Positions 17,049 to 26,335 are shown, numbered from the stretch's first letter. The stretch is 64,000 nucleotides of DNA from CAVQXR01 sp046330455 (GCA_046330455.1 JAXLSU010000013.1:23202-87201), one strand, 5' to 3'. The notes: generated by a model not told the origin, from the sequence alone. Translations and numbers: made by a program.

Positions 17049-17686
17049 CGGATCCGCAGGCTCGATCGCTCGACGCCGCGCTCGGCGAGCCCGGCCAGGA
17101 CGACGCGTTCGCCGACGAGCGCGAGCAGACGGTAGACGGGAGACGAGGTCTCCTTCGCGACCTCGCGGCAAAACCCGGGAAACCAGCGCCCGAGATGATC
17201 GCGAAGGAAGGCATCCCCGGCCTCGCGGCACAGCTCGACCCGCCCGGCCTCACCTGCCTCGGCGGCCTCGAGCTCCCTCGCCACGAGCAGCGCCAGGAAC
17301 TCGAGCTCGCAGCCTGCATGGTCGGCGCGCTCCCCGGCGGGCCCACCGCTCTCCGCGCCGAACGCACGGTACGACGCCTCGATCTCCGCGATCCGTCGCG
17401 TCTGGCGGCGCGGATCGTCCTCGTAGCTCGACTCGTAGGGTGCAATCCGGACCGCACCGCCGAACAGCTCCTCGTACTCGGCCGCGAGCTCGTCGAGGAG
17501 GTCGTCGTCGTCCAGCTCGTGCTCGAGCTCCCCGAGCAGCTCGGCGAGGCTCTCCCCGCGGGCATGACGGGCACAGAAGACCGTCAGGCGCCGCAGCTGC
17601 TCGAGGCTCTCCGCATCCGGCTTCGTGAAGCCGAACGACAGGAGCCGTAGACCAGCCGCGAGAGCCGCGGTCTCCGTGGGCGTCAT
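17045..17686 (-). CDS. TorD/DmsD-family molybdoenzyme chaperone
   Basis: 213 aa from ATG 17686. It is all-helical and has the family hallmarks: EYEELFGG, then PYESSYEDDPRRQTRRIAEIEASYRAFG, ERADHAGCELEFLALL and FLRDHLGRWFPGFCREV. TorD-like proteins bind the signal peptide or apo form of a molybdenum enzyme until cofactor is inserted. narJ, the dedicated chaperone for nitrate reductase, is separate at 27084, so this one may serve another oxidoreductase not in the window. Upstream 390 bp hold the structured region and operator-like palindromes described separately. Confidence 0.85.
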   Translation of the reverse strand: MTPTETAALAAGLRLLSFGFTKPDAESLEQLRRLTVFCARHARGESLAELLGELEHELDDDDLLDELAAEYEELFGGAVRIAPYESSYEDDPRRQTRRIAEIEASYRAFGAESGGPAGERADHAGCELEFLALLVARELEAAEAGEAGRVELCREAGDAFLRDHLGRWFPGFCREVAKETSSPVYRLLALVGERVVLAGLAERGVERSSLRIR

Positions 17687-17857
17687 CGCCCGGGCTCCGG
17701 ACTCGGGTTTCGAGGCCGGACCGCACGACCCGGCCTCGCCGGAGCCGCCAGGCCGTCCAAGCTCGCACAGCAACGCTCACGGAAACCCCGAATATTGCAA
17801 CTCGAGTTGACCAGCGGTGCGAAAACTGCGATGCTCATGGCAGCAGGAAGGGCACCC

Positions 17858-17922
17858 GGCACGGCCGCACGCTGGAGGAGGTGACGCCTCGTGGGGCCGT
17901 GCCAGGATGCCTCCCCGTCACC
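17858..17922 (+). ncRNA. Possible structured leader RNA (hairpin with pseudoknot potential)
   Basis: GGCACGGCC (17858-17866) pairs perfectly with GGCCGTGCC (17895-17903). GGTGACG in the loop (17880-17886) is complementary to CGTCACC (17916-17922) beyond the stem, which would form an H-type pseudoknot. The class is not recognised and strand is uncertain. Confidence 0.3.
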
Positions 17923-17970
17923 GTACGTCTTCGCCGCCACGGTCGGCATCGGCGGTCGCCCGGAGTCGGG

Positions 17971-18012
17971 ATCCGTGAATTCACTGACTCGGTATCCGTA
18001 GAAACTACGGAG
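17971..18012. promoter_or_regulatory. Tandem operator-like palindromes upstream of cytochrome c
   Basis: ATCCGTGAATTCACTGAC (17971-17988) and ATCCGTAGAAACTACGGAG (17994-18012) share the layout of a LuxR-type regulator site. A near-identical palindrome is at 41389-41407. They lie 50-90 bp before the -10 box at 18062. Confidence 0.45.
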
Positions 18013-18061
18013 TTGGCCCGCTCTCCGATCGTTCCGAGTTGAAGGGCTCGGCAAAACCGAC

Positions 18062-18067
18062 TAGGTT
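18062..18067 (+). promoter_or_regulatory. -10 box (TAGGTT) of the cytochrome c gene, leaderless type
   Basis: TAGGTT ends 8 nt before GTG 18076. Confidence 0.45.
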
Positions 18068-18075
18068 CTCCCCCC

Positions 18076-18564
18076 GTGGGGACCGTCCGGACACGCAGAC
18101 GGGTCCGCCTCGCAAGCGTCGAGGCGGCGCTCGTCCTTGCCGCAGTCGGTGGAATCGGTGTTGCGGGCCTTGCCGGCTACTTCATCGGGCGCGCGAGCGC
18201 GGACGGAGGCAGCACGGAGGCCGCCTCCACCGAGGCACAGCCCGAGACCGAGACGACTCCGGCAACGACCGCCGAGACGGAGAGCGCGCCCGCGACGACC
18301 GGTGAGACCGGCAGCGGCGGGGGCGACGCGGCGGCCGGCGCCGAGGTGTTCGCCTCGGCCGGATGCGGGAGCTGTCACACCCTCACGGCTGCCGGCTCGA
18401 CCGGGGCGGTCGGCCCGAACCTCGACACGATCACCCTCGACGAGGCCGGGATCCTCGACGTCGTCACGAACGGCCGCAACGCGATGCCCTCCTTCGCCGG
18501 CCAGCTCGACGAGCAACAGCTCGCCGACGTCGCCGCCTACGTCGCAAAGGGCGCAGGCGGCTGA
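18076..18564 (+). CDS. Membrane-anchored mono-haem cytochrome c
   Basis: 162 aa from GTG. One transmembrane helix (AALVLAAVGGIGVAGLAGYFIG, about 18-38) is followed by a Thr/Glu/Ala-rich linker (about 40-85) and a single cytochrome c domain with haem-binding CGSCH (about residue 97) and a likely axial Met in NAMPSFAGQL. The C-terminal helix QLADVAAYVAKG is typical of class I cytochromes. It should face the outer side of the membrane and shuttle electrons; the partner is unknown. Operator-like palindromes upstream suggest control by a response regulator, perhaps in low oxygen. Confidence 0.88.
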   Translation: MGTVRTRRRVRLASVEAALVLAAVGGIGVAGLAGYFIGRASADGGSTEAASTEAQPETETTPATTAETESAPATTGETGSGGGDAAAGAEVFASAGCGSCHTLTAAGSTGAVGPNLDTITLDEAGILDVVTNGRNAMPSFAGQLDEQQLADVAAYVAKGAGG

Positions 18565-18650
18565 CGTGCGGCCCGCCGCCTGCCTGAGTCTCTAGACTTC
18601 CCGGCAGGAACGCCGTGCCGCCGCGCACGCCTTGACTGAGGGAGAGGCCG

Positions 18651-19718
18651 ATGGACTACAGCCTTTGGGGGCAGGCGACTTCGCCGAGGTTCGAGCAGTT
18701 CAGCCGCGAGCTCGCGGCGGCGCTCGAGCGCGCCGGCTTCGACCGGGCGGTCGATGCCGACGACGCGGCGCTCGTGATCAACCTGTTCGACCCCGAGAAC
18801 GCGAAGCCGTTCCGCCGCAGGGCGCGGGCGACGTTCGTCGCCGCGATCTACGAGCGACCAGAGGTCCCGGCCGACGTTCTCCAGGCGAACTACCCGATGC
18901 TCGTGCGGGCCCTCTCGAACATCGTGCTGTTCTACGTGCCGGACGCGGGCGTGTGGTTCACGACGATGGAGCGCGGCCACTACGGCGTCCAGGCCGGGGA
19001 CGAGGCGACGCTCGCCGATCTCGTCGTCGAGCGCCTCGCTCCGCTTGCGAAGTCCCGGCTCGTGATCGACAACGAGTTCCGCACCGACCTCGAGCCCGAG
19101 CTCTGGGACGGGGACGAGGTCTCGACAGAGCTCGCCGCTGCGGGTGCACGGCTCGGCGACCTCGACCTCCTCCCCGCTCCCTTCCCGATCGAGGATCTGC
19201 TGAACGAGCGCGAGCTGCGTCAGGTGAAGCGGCTCTACGGCATCGGGGGTCTCTCGTACGGGAACCTCTCGATGCGCAAGGACGAGACACGGTTCTGGAT
19301 GAGCGCGAGTGGGGTCGACAAGTCGAAGCTCGAGACCCCCGGCCGGGACATCCTGCTCGTGAGCGGCTACGACGAGGCCGCGGGGACGATGATCCTGAGC
19401 GTGCCCCCGGGAGTCGAGCCGCGGCGCGTCTCGGTCGACGCAATCGAGCACTGGATGATCTACCAGGCACATCCCGACGTCGGCGCCATCCTCCACGTGC
19501 ACGCGTGGATGGAGGACATTCAGGCCACCGATGTGAACTACCCGTGCGGGACGCACGAGCTCGCGACCGCGGTAGCCGACCTGCTCGCGCGCGAGCCCGA
19601 CCCGGCCCATGCCGTGATCGGGCTGCGAAACCACGGGATCACCGTCACCGGCGAGAGCCTCTTCGAGATCCTCGACCGGATCGAGCCGAAGGTGCTCCGC
19701 CAGGTCCCGATGACCTAG
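18651..19718 (+). CDS. Class II aldolase/adducin family protein with extra N-terminal domain
   Basis: 355 aa. Residues about 180-345 are a class II aldolase domain: GGLSYGNLSMR (phosphate-binding), MSASGVDKSKL, the zinc pair in ILHVHAWMEDI, the third region around YPCGTHELA, and GLRNHGITVTGES. Residues 1-170 (starting MDYSLWGQATSPRFEQFSRELAAALERAGF) belong to no domain I recognise; they contain alpha/beta sequence with FYVPDAGVWFTTMERGHYGV. Such enzymes cleave or epimerise phosphorylated sugars, but the substrate is unknown. A GAGGGAGAGG ribosome site supports ATG 18651. Confidence 0.85.
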   Translation: MDYSLWGQATSPRFEQFSRELAAALERAGFDRAVDADDAALVINLFDPENAKPFRRRARATFVAAIYERPEVPADVLQANYPMLVRALSNIVLFYVPDAGVWFTTMERGHYGVQAGDEATLADLVVERLAPLAKSRLVIDNEFRTDLEPELWDGDEVSTELAAAGARLGDLDLLPAPFPIEDLLNERELRQVKRLYGIGGLSYGNLSMRKDETRFWMSASGVDKSKLETPGRDILLVSGYDEAAGTMILSVPPGVEPRRVSVDAIEHWMIYQAHPDVGAILHVHAWMEDIQATDVNYPCGTHELATAVADLLAREPDPAHAVIGLRNHGITVTGESLFEILDRIEPKVLRQVPMT

Positions 19719-19774
19719 GGGCGGATGAGATCCGGCCATACGGGATCGCCGTAGGGGCGGCATCTCATGCCGCC
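19716..19774. repeat. Hairpin repeat cluster D (forward degenerate, reverse intact)
   Basis: A decayed forward copy at about 19716-19741, overlapping the aldolase stop codon, and an intact reverse copy at 19751-19774 (stem GGCGGCAT/ATGCCGCC). They fill the 68-bp gap between two convergent genes. Confidence 0.75.
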
Positions 19775-19786
19775 CGCCGAGGCGGC

Positions 19787-20734
19787 TCAGTCGCGGAGGT
19801 ACTCGGCGGCGGTGTCGCGGATCGTCTCGTCGATGGGCCTGCTCGTGTAGCCGAGCTCCCGCTCGGCCTTCGCCGGGTCGTAGAACCACCAGTTCACCGC
19901 GGCTGCCACCTCTCCCGGCTTCACCGGCCAGCGGGTCAGCCGTGCCAGGCGGACGGCCGCGCCGGGCGGGATCTCGACGGTGCGCCGGCGGACGCCGGTC
20001 AGCTCGCCGACACGCCGGAAGAACGCCGTGTGGCTCAGGTTGCCGTCACGATTCGTGAGGATCGTGCGCTCCCCCGCCCGTCCCCGCTCGGCAAGGCTGA
20101 CGAGACCGGCGGCGACGTCACGCGCGTCCGCGTAGCTGAGCCCGCCCGGAGCAGTGACACGCAGGAGCCCGCGGAGGTACCGCCCGACCGGGAACGTCGA
20201 GACGCGGTAGACGTCGCCGGGCCCGATCAGGTAGCCGGGATTCGCGATAACGACGTCCTGGCCCTGCGCCACGGCCTCGAGCACGAGACGCTCGCCGTCG
20301 CGTTTCGTCCGCGCATAGGGGTATCGCTCCGCCCGGGGCGAGAGCTCCTGTCGCTCGTCGGCCGGCCGGTCGGGCCCGGGCGCGGGCCCGAGCGCGGAGA
20401 CGCTGGAGACGTGAACGACGCGCGCGCCCGGCTCGACGGCGCGAAGCAGCGTCCGGACGCCGTCGACGTTCACGGCCGTCAGGCGAGGCAGGTCCTCGGT
20501 CTCCCAGCTGATCAGGCCGGCGAGATGGAAGACGAGCCCGCAGCCCGAGGCCGCCCGGCGGACTGCCTCCGGGTCGAGCGCGTCCCCGCGCACGACCTCG
20601 ACATCCAGGCGCGCGAGCGCGGAGGCGTTGGTCCCCTCGCGAACGAGGGCGCGAAGCCGCTCCCCGCGGGCTGCGAGCAGCGCGAGCAGATGGCGTCCGA
20701 GGAACCCCGTCCCGCCGGTGACGAGGGTCGGCAA
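19787..20734 (-). CDS. NAD(P)-dependent epimerase/dehydratase (extended SDR)
   Basis: 315 aa from TTG 20734. The N-terminal dinucleotide motif VTGGTGFLGRHL, the Asp-rich second strand (VRGDALDP), VFHLAG, the SSVSALGP strand and the catalytic YPYARTKRDGE (YxxxK) define an extended short-chain dehydrogenase. It most resembles dihydroflavonol-4-reductase/HpnA-like proteins, which act on lipids, sterols or sugars. The substrate is not evident. It lies 3 nt downstream of the GNAT gene and is surely co-transcribed with it. Confidence 0.88.
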   Translation of the reverse strand: MPTLVTGGTGFLGRHLLALLAARGERLRALVREGTNASALARLDVEVVRGDALDPEAVRRAASGCGLVFHLAGLISWETEDLPRLTAVNVDGVRTLLRAVEPGARVVHVSSVSALGPAPGPDRPADERQELSPRAERYPYARTKRDGERLVLEAVAQGQDVVIANPGYLIGPGDVYRVSTFPVGRYLRGLLRVTAPGGLSYADARDVAAGLVSLAERGRAGERTILTNRDGNLSHTAFFRRVGELTGVRRRTVEIPPGAAVRLARLTRWPVKPGEVAAAVNWWFYDPAKAERELGYTSRPIDETIRDTAAEYLRD

Positions 20735-20737
20735 GGA

Positions 20738-21667
20738 TCAGCCGGTCTCGGGCATGAACGTCGGGAAGCTGACGCCGCGAAACGGCTGGTACTCTCCCCG
20801 CACCTGCGCGGCGTGGGTCTCGATGAGGCGGGCCCCGAGGCCGTACATGAGCCTGACGAGCTCCGCGGACTCGACCGGCACGAGGAAGTACACGACGCGG
20901 CCGCGGTGGCGGTCGAGCTCGGACACGAGCAGGGCCGCGGCGGACTTCTCGTCGCGGGCGACGCCGGGGCCGAGCTCGAGGAACAGCGGGTGCCCGATCG
21001 CTCCGAGGTAACCCTGGAGCCGCCCGTGAGCGTCCTCGTACACGGCCGTGTGCCAGTGGCCGTACTCGTTCTCGATGAAGTAGCGGTAGTCCTTGCGCCG
21101 CGAGATGCCCGCGACCTCGAGCTCGAGCTCGGCCATCGGCTCGACGTCGTCGAGCGTCGCGTCCCGGACGCGGTCGAGCCCGTCCACCGTGACCCCGAGC
21201 CCTTCTTCGGGGACTGCGAGCAGGAAGTCCTGGTAGGCGAGGCGGGGCACGAACCCGGCCTTCGTGTAGAGCGCGAAGGATTCGAGGTTCATGAGGCTCG
21301 AGACGAGTCGGAGCGGGACGCCCTGCTCCTCCTGGAAGGCGATGATGTGCTCGAGCATCGCCTTCGCGAGGCCCTTGCCGTAGTGGTTCGGGTGGACGTT
21401 CATGATCCCGAGCGACACGTGCGTCTCTCGCGCCCGGTAGTAACAGGAGCCCATCAGCCGTCCGGTGTCGGGCGACTCCGCGACGACGCAGTGACCCGGA
21501 TCGAGCGTCTCGTAGACCTCGTTGAAGACGGCGGTCTGGTCGGGGCCGGTGAACCTTCCTGGCGCCATCCCGTGAAGGATGTCCCAGACGTTCATTGACG
21601 CACAGATGAGCTCGGCGACCTCGTTCTGGTCACTTTCCTGCATGGCTCGCAGGCGGTAGTCGGGCAT
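20738..21667 (-). CDS. GNAT-family N-acetyltransferase (two-domain)
   Basis: 309 aa from ATG 21667, chosen because a GAGGAG ribosome site lies 7-12 nt upstream; longer frames to 21760 lack one. The N-terminal half is a GNAT fold with the acetyl-CoA motif HPNHYGKGLAKAMLEHI (about 100-117). The C-terminal half (about 160-300) is a second, degenerate GNAT-like domain (LGVTVDGLDRVRDATLDDVEPM...). The acetylated substrate is unknown. The SDR gene follows at once. Confidence 0.85.
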   Translation of the reverse strand: MPDYRLRAMQESDQNEVAELICASMNVWDILHGMAPGRFTGPDQTAVFNEVYETLDPGHCVVAESPDTGRLMGSCYYRARETHVSLGIMNVHPNHYGKGLAKAMLEHIIAFQEEQGVPLRLVSSLMNLESFALYTKAGFVPRLAYQDFLLAVPEEGLGVTVDGLDRVRDATLDDVEPMAELELEVAGISRRKDYRYFIENEYGHWHTAVYEDAHGRLQGYLGAIGHPLFLELGPGVARDEKSAAALLVSELDRHRGRVVYFLVPVESAELVRLMYGLGARLIETHAAQVRGEYQPFRGVSFPTFMPETG

Positions 21668-21745
21668 GGGCACTCCTCTCCTCGGGACCGCCAGATCATA
21701 CGGCGAAGAGCGCCGCGGAACGGTGTTACAACCAACGTCACAAAG

Positions 21746-21774
21746 TTGCATTCGCGGCAAGCGACCGATAGCGT
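21746..21774 (+). promoter_or_regulatory. Promoter of the PRC-barrel-like gene (TTGCAT-17-TAGCGT)
   Basis: A -35 box TTGCAT (21746-21751) and a -10 box TAGCGT (21769-21774) stand 17 bp apart, close to the sigma-70 ideal. The transcript would start near 21781, just before a strong hairpin. Confidence 0.55.
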
Positions 21775-21785
21775 TCCGGGTAGGG

Positions 21786-21816
21786 GGAGGAGAGGTGTTG
21801 CGGCGACCTCTCCTCC
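21786..21816 (+). other. Perfect 11-bp hairpin in the 5' leader of the PRC-barrel-like gene
   Basis: GGAGGAGAGGT (21786-21796) pairs with ACCTCTCCTCC (21806-21816) around a 9-nt loop. It would sit at the very 5' end of the transcript, 30 nt before ATG 21847, and could stabilise the RNA or act as a switch. Confidence 0.4.
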
Positions 21817-21846
21817 ACCTCGACGGTGTTCGACCAGAAGGGGCAC

Positions 21847-22176
21847 ATGGGCCACGTGGCCGCTCCGGATACGCCCGTCCTGACGTCCGAACCGACCCTC
21901 GGACGCTGGGTCGGTTTCCGTGCCCACACCGCCGACGGTCAGATCGGGCTGGTCATCGGCGAGCTACGTCACGGCCGCTGTGGACGGCCGGCCTCGGTCG
22001 TCGTCCGCAGCGGGCTGTTCTGTGAACGGCAGACGATCGTTCCACTGGCCGCGATCGAGCGCGTCCTTGCGCACGAGCAGCGGATCCTGCTGCGCGCCGA
22101 CTTCCCGCTCGATGGCCTCGACGAGCAGCTTCACCGACCCGCCGTACGCCGGACGGCGCTCTCCGGGGGGCGATAG
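21847..22176 (+). CDS. Small PRC-barrel-like protein
   Basis: 109 aa from ATG 21847, preceded by AAGGGG (GTG 21826 is an alternative). The core LGRWVGFRAHTADGQIGLVIGELRHGRCGRPASVVVRSG and IVPLAAIERVLAHEQRILLR has the strand pattern of a PRC-barrel: a small beta-barrel used for RNA or protein binding. The C-terminal tail is basic. The next gene begins 1 nt after the stop, so the pair forms an operon. Role unknown. Confidence 0.65.
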   Translation: MGHVAAPDTPVLTSEPTLGRWVGFRAHTADGQIGLVIGELRHGRCGRPASVVVRSGLFCERQTIVPLAAIERVLAHEQRILLRADFPLDGLDEQLHRPAVRRTALSGGR

Positions 22177-22177
22177 G

Positions 22178-22438
22178 ATGGCGGCCCCGATCAGGATCGG
22201 CCCCCTCCCGGGCCCGGAGGCGCTCGATCTCGCCCAGGCCCTCGCCGTCCGCGGGATCACCGGCCGCCCGATTCGGGCGACCGGCCGGTTCGAGGTCGTC
22301 GTCCACGACAGTCACGAGGACCCCGACCGTCTCGTCCACGACCTCGTCGACGCGCTCGAGGAGTGGCTCGCCGACCGTGGACGCCTGGAGGTGGGGGTCC
22401 GGATCGCCGGCAGCGAGCAGACCGTCCACGCTGCATAG
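22178..22438 (+). CDS. Small hypothetical protein
   Basis: 86 aa, starting 1 nt after the stop of the PRC-barrel-like gene with a GGGGGG stretch as possible ribosome site. It has an alpha/beta pattern: PEALDLAQALAVRGITG, RFEVVVHDSHEDPDRLVHDLVDALEEWLADRG, then a final strand VGVRIAG. This could be a small ferredoxin-like fold, but no family is recognised. The stop codon lies one base from the hairpin array. Confidence 0.55.
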   Translation: MAAPIRIGPLPGPEALDLAQALAVRGITGRPIRATGRFEVVVHDSHEDPDRLVHDLVDALEEWLADRGRLEVGVRIAGSEQTVHAA

Positions 22439-22439
22439 C

Positions 22440-22880
22440 AAGGCGGCGAAGCCGCCGCGCAGCGGCCGCACCGCAGGTGCCAGGCCGCGAAGCGCCGCGG
22501 CCCCTGGAAGGGCCGCACCGGCAAGGCGGCGAAGCCGCCGCGCAGCGGCCGCACCGCAGGTGCCAGGCCGCGAAGCACCGCGGCCCCAAGGGCCGCACCC
22601 GGCAAAGGCGGCGAAGCCGCCGCGCAGCGGCCGTAGCACCGCAGGTGCCAGGCCGCGAAGCACCAGGTCTCGCGGCCCTAAGGGCCGCACCCGGCAAGGC
22701 GGCGAAGCCGCCGCGCAGCGGCCGTCACCGCAGGTGCCAGGCCGCGAAGCACCGCGGCCCCAAGGGCCGCACCCGGCAAGGCGGCGAAGCTTCGCCGCGC
22801 AGCAGCGGCCGCACCGCAGGTGCCAGGCCGCGAAGCGCCGCGGCCTGCCAAGGGCCGCACCCCAAGCGGCGAAGCCGCCG
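22440..22880. repeat. Tandem hairpin array (five full units of 82-91 bp and a partial sixth)
   Basis: Units begin at 22440, 22523, 22605, 22696, 22778 and 22864 (partial). Each holds the same run of short inverted repeats: GGCGGC-GAA-GCCGCC, CCGC-GCA-GCGG, GCACC-GCA-GGTGC, GGCCGCG-N6-CGCGGCC and GCGGCCC-CAA-GGGCCGC. Loops vary (CAA, TAA, TGGAA) while stems are kept. Two places per unit contain GCGAAGC, known for forming an unusually stable DNA mini-hairpin. The array fills the whole gap between two convergent genes and is open in several frames only because of its composition; I do not regard it as coding. Confidence 0.9.
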
Positions 22881-23765
22881 TCAGCGCGTCGCGGCCACGA
22901 CGGCGGCACCGGCGACGGTCAGTAGGGCCGCCAGGACGAGGCGCCGTGTGATCGCCTCTCCCTGACGCATGACGACCGCCGCGATCAGGACGCCCCAGAG
23001 AGCATAGGTCGCGTTGAGCGGCGAGACGATCGTGACCTTGCCGCGAGCGAAGGCGCTGAGCAGCAAGCAGTAGGCCGCACCCATCGCCAGGCCCGAGAGG
23101 AGGAAGTACCGTGCGCCCGAGCCGACCTGGAGAGCCAGCGGACGCGGCCCGCGCAGGACGGCGAGCAGGAGGAGCACGAGGAGCGACGCGCCCGCGAGCA
23201 GGCACGCGGCGGCCAGGAGCGGTGGCACCTCGCGGCTGTCGCTGATCCAGCGGGAGACGACGTCACGGGTCGCGTACAGGGCGACGCCGCCGAGGGCCCA
23301 GAAGATGCCGACACTCCTCCAGTCCTCCGGCCGCGTCCGCTCCCAGCTGAGCACGAGGCCGCCGGACACGATGAGGAGCGTCCCGAGCACGAGCGCCAGC
23401 CGAAACGGCTCGTCGAGGAAGAGGATTGCCGCGAAAGCGGCGATCAGCGGCACCATCCCGGTCAGGATCAGCGTGCGCGAGGAGCCGATGTCGCGGATCG
23501 CCCGTACGAAGAACACCTGGGACACCCCGGGCACGAAGAGGCCGAGCACGAGAAACGGCCAGGCCTGGCCGGCGTCGAAACGAGCGAGTGAGCCTTCGAC
23601 ACCCGCCGCGACGAGCGCGACGGCAAGACCGACGACGAGGCTGACGAGCGCACCGAGCTCCGCGTCGCGCACGCGCGTCAGCCCGTGGCGAAGGGCCGGG
23701 CCAAGCGCCCCGAACGAGATCCCGGCCGCAACGGCGAGCCCGACAGCCCCCATCCCGCCGATCAT
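22881..23765 (-). CDS. EamA/DMT-family transporter
   Basis: 294 aa with about ten hydrophobic helices in two EamA halves (about 5-135 and 150-290). Motifs typical of drug/metabolite exporters are seen: the first half ends AAILFLDEPFRLALVLGTLLIVSGG, the second has VTIVSPLNATYALWGVLIAAVVMRQGE followed by a final helix. Substrates of this family range from amino acids to nucleotide-sugars; none can be assigned here. The 3' end touches the hairpin array. Confidence 0.88.
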   Translation of the reverse strand: MIGGMGAVGLAVAAGISFGALGPALRHGLTRVRDAELGALVSLVVGLAVALVAAGVEGSLARFDAGQAWPFLVLGLFVPGVSQVFFVRAIRDIGSSRTLILTGMVPLIAAFAAILFLDEPFRLALVLGTLLIVSGGLVLSWERTRPEDWRSVGIFWALGGVALYATRDVVSRWISDSREVPPLLAAACLLAGASLLVLLLLAVLRGPRPLALQVGSGARYFLLSGLAMGAAYCLLLSAFARGKVTIVSPLNATYALWGVLIAAVVMRQGEAITRRLVLAALLTVAGAAVVAATR

Positions 23766-23823
23766 CTCAGGATCGGGCGTAATCGGCGGCGCAGACCGGG
23801 GTCGAACCGCCGGATCGTGAGCG

Positions 23824-24030
23824 GGCGGGATGAGATCCCGCCCCTACAACCCCACGATCAAGTCCCCACGATGCAATCCTGCCCCGCCACCCTCTGCCCG
23901 ATCGGCACCCGTCACACACGGGCAGATGAGATCCCGCCCCTACCCCCACGCTGCAGTCCGACCCCCGCACCCCACGACGCAACGCCGTCCCACACCCCCT
24001 GCTCCTGTAGGGGCCGGATCTCATCCGGCC
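23824..24030. repeat. Hairpin repeat cluster E (forward, forward, reverse)
   Basis: Copies at 23824-23847 (forward, stem GGCGGGAT/ATCCCGCC), 23920-23943 (forward, left arm decayed) and 24007-24030 (reverse, stem GGCCGGAT/ATCCGGCC). They occupy the 293-bp divergent gap between the EamA gene and malate synthase; the last copy ends 16 bp before the -10 box of aceB. Confidence 0.85.
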
Positions 24031-24046
24031 CGGACAGGGCCGCCGG

Positions 24047-24052
24047 TAGGAT
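24047..24052 (+). promoter_or_regulatory. -10 box (TAGGAT) of malate synthase, leaderless type
   Basis: TAGGAT ends 6 nt before ATG 24059. Confidence 0.5.
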
Positions 24053-24058
24053 CCCGGC

Positions 24059-25623
<1,565 letters not shown>

Positions 25624-25624
<1 letters not shown>

Positions 25625-26181
25625 TGACCGATCGTGAACCTGTCCCGCTGACCCAGGTCGGCGTCGTCGTCCGGGACCTGTGGGCGACCATGAAGCTCTA
25701 CCACGAGCTCCTCGGCTGGGGCCCGTGGTATGTCTACGAGTACCGGCCGCCCTTCTTCACCGGCGGCGAGCTGCGCGGGAAGCCGGCCCAGTTCTCGTTC
25801 CTCGGAGCCGAGGTGCAGGTCGGGCCGATCTGGTTCGAGCTCATCCAGCCGCTCGAAGGGGAGAGCCTCTACACGGAGTTCCTCGCCGAGAAGGGCGAGG
25901 GGCTCCACCACGTCCTCGTCGGCTGGGACCCCGAGGAGCAGGCACCCGGCCAGTCCCGCCCCTCCGGCGGCGAGCTTCCGGCGAGCGTCGAGACGGCCCG
26001 TACGATCCGCTCGCAGCTCGGGGCGCTCGGAATGGACGTCCTGATGGGCGGCCGGATCGGGGCCTCGACGGAGTTCTACTACCTCGACACCGAGCCGCGG
26101 CTGAAGGTGATGATCGAGCTCGCGGGCGGCTCTCCGGCCGACCTCGAGCCGATCGCGATCTATCCGGAGCCCCGCGGCTGA
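25624..26181 (+). CDS. VOC-family protein (glyoxalase/epimerase-like)
   Basis: 185 aa, starting inside the stop of aceB. Two beta-alpha-beta-beta-beta halves are visible: LTQVGVVVRDLWATMKLYHELLGWGPWYVYEY and GEGLHHVLVGWDPEE... ending EFYYLDTEPRLKVMIELAGG. The metal-ligand positions (first His replaced by Gln in LTQVG, His in LHHVL, Glu in MIELA) resemble methylmalonyl-CoA epimerase-like proteins. Co-translation with malate synthase hints at carbon metabolism, but the reaction is unknown. The hairpin repeat at 26192 follows the stop. Confidence 0.82.
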
Positions 26182-26191
26182 CGGTCGGGCG

Positions 26192-26215
26192 GGCCGGATG
26201 CGACCCGGCCCCTAC
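26192..26215 (+). repeat. Hairpin repeat, single copy F
   Basis: A forward copy with the stem GGCCGGAT/ACCCGGCC (one mismatch), loop GCG and tail CCCTAC, 10 bp after the VOC gene. A strongly decayed copy may follow at about 26255-26280. Confidence 0.7.
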
Positions 26216-26303
26216 GAGCGAGAGCGAGCCGGACGAGTCCTCGCCCCCACGACCGGGCGGGCTGGATGACATTCGGCAGCCGCGGCCGGGCTTCGGTCGC
26301 GCA

Positions 26304-26335
26304 AAGGTGAGGGCCGGTCTCCCGGCCCTCACCTT
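26304..26335. terminator. Bidirectional terminator hairpin between the VOC gene and narI
   Basis: A perfect 14-bp stem: AAGGTGAGGGCCGG (26304-26317) pairs with 26322-26335 around the loop TCTC. It lies between convergent genes and ends in TT on either strand. Confidence 0.7.

Larger units (their letters stand above)
17687..18075. other. 389-bp intergenic region with possible structured RNA and operators
   Basis: Divergent promoter region of the TorD-type gene and the cytochrome c gene. It is less GC-rich than its surroundings around 17780-17830. It holds a hairpin with possible pseudoknot (17858-17922), two operator-like palindromes (17971-18012) and a TAGGTT -10 box (18062). No small gene is evident. 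Confidence 0.6.

Noticed and set aside
22440..22880. The array as a CRISPR
   Set aside because: Units repeat over their whole length, with no unique spacers, and no cas genes are present.
22363..22965. Open frames through the hairpin array as a repetitive protein
   Set aside because: Several frames are open at once, as expected for this composition, and unit lengths of 82, 83, 86 and 91 bp do not keep one frame.
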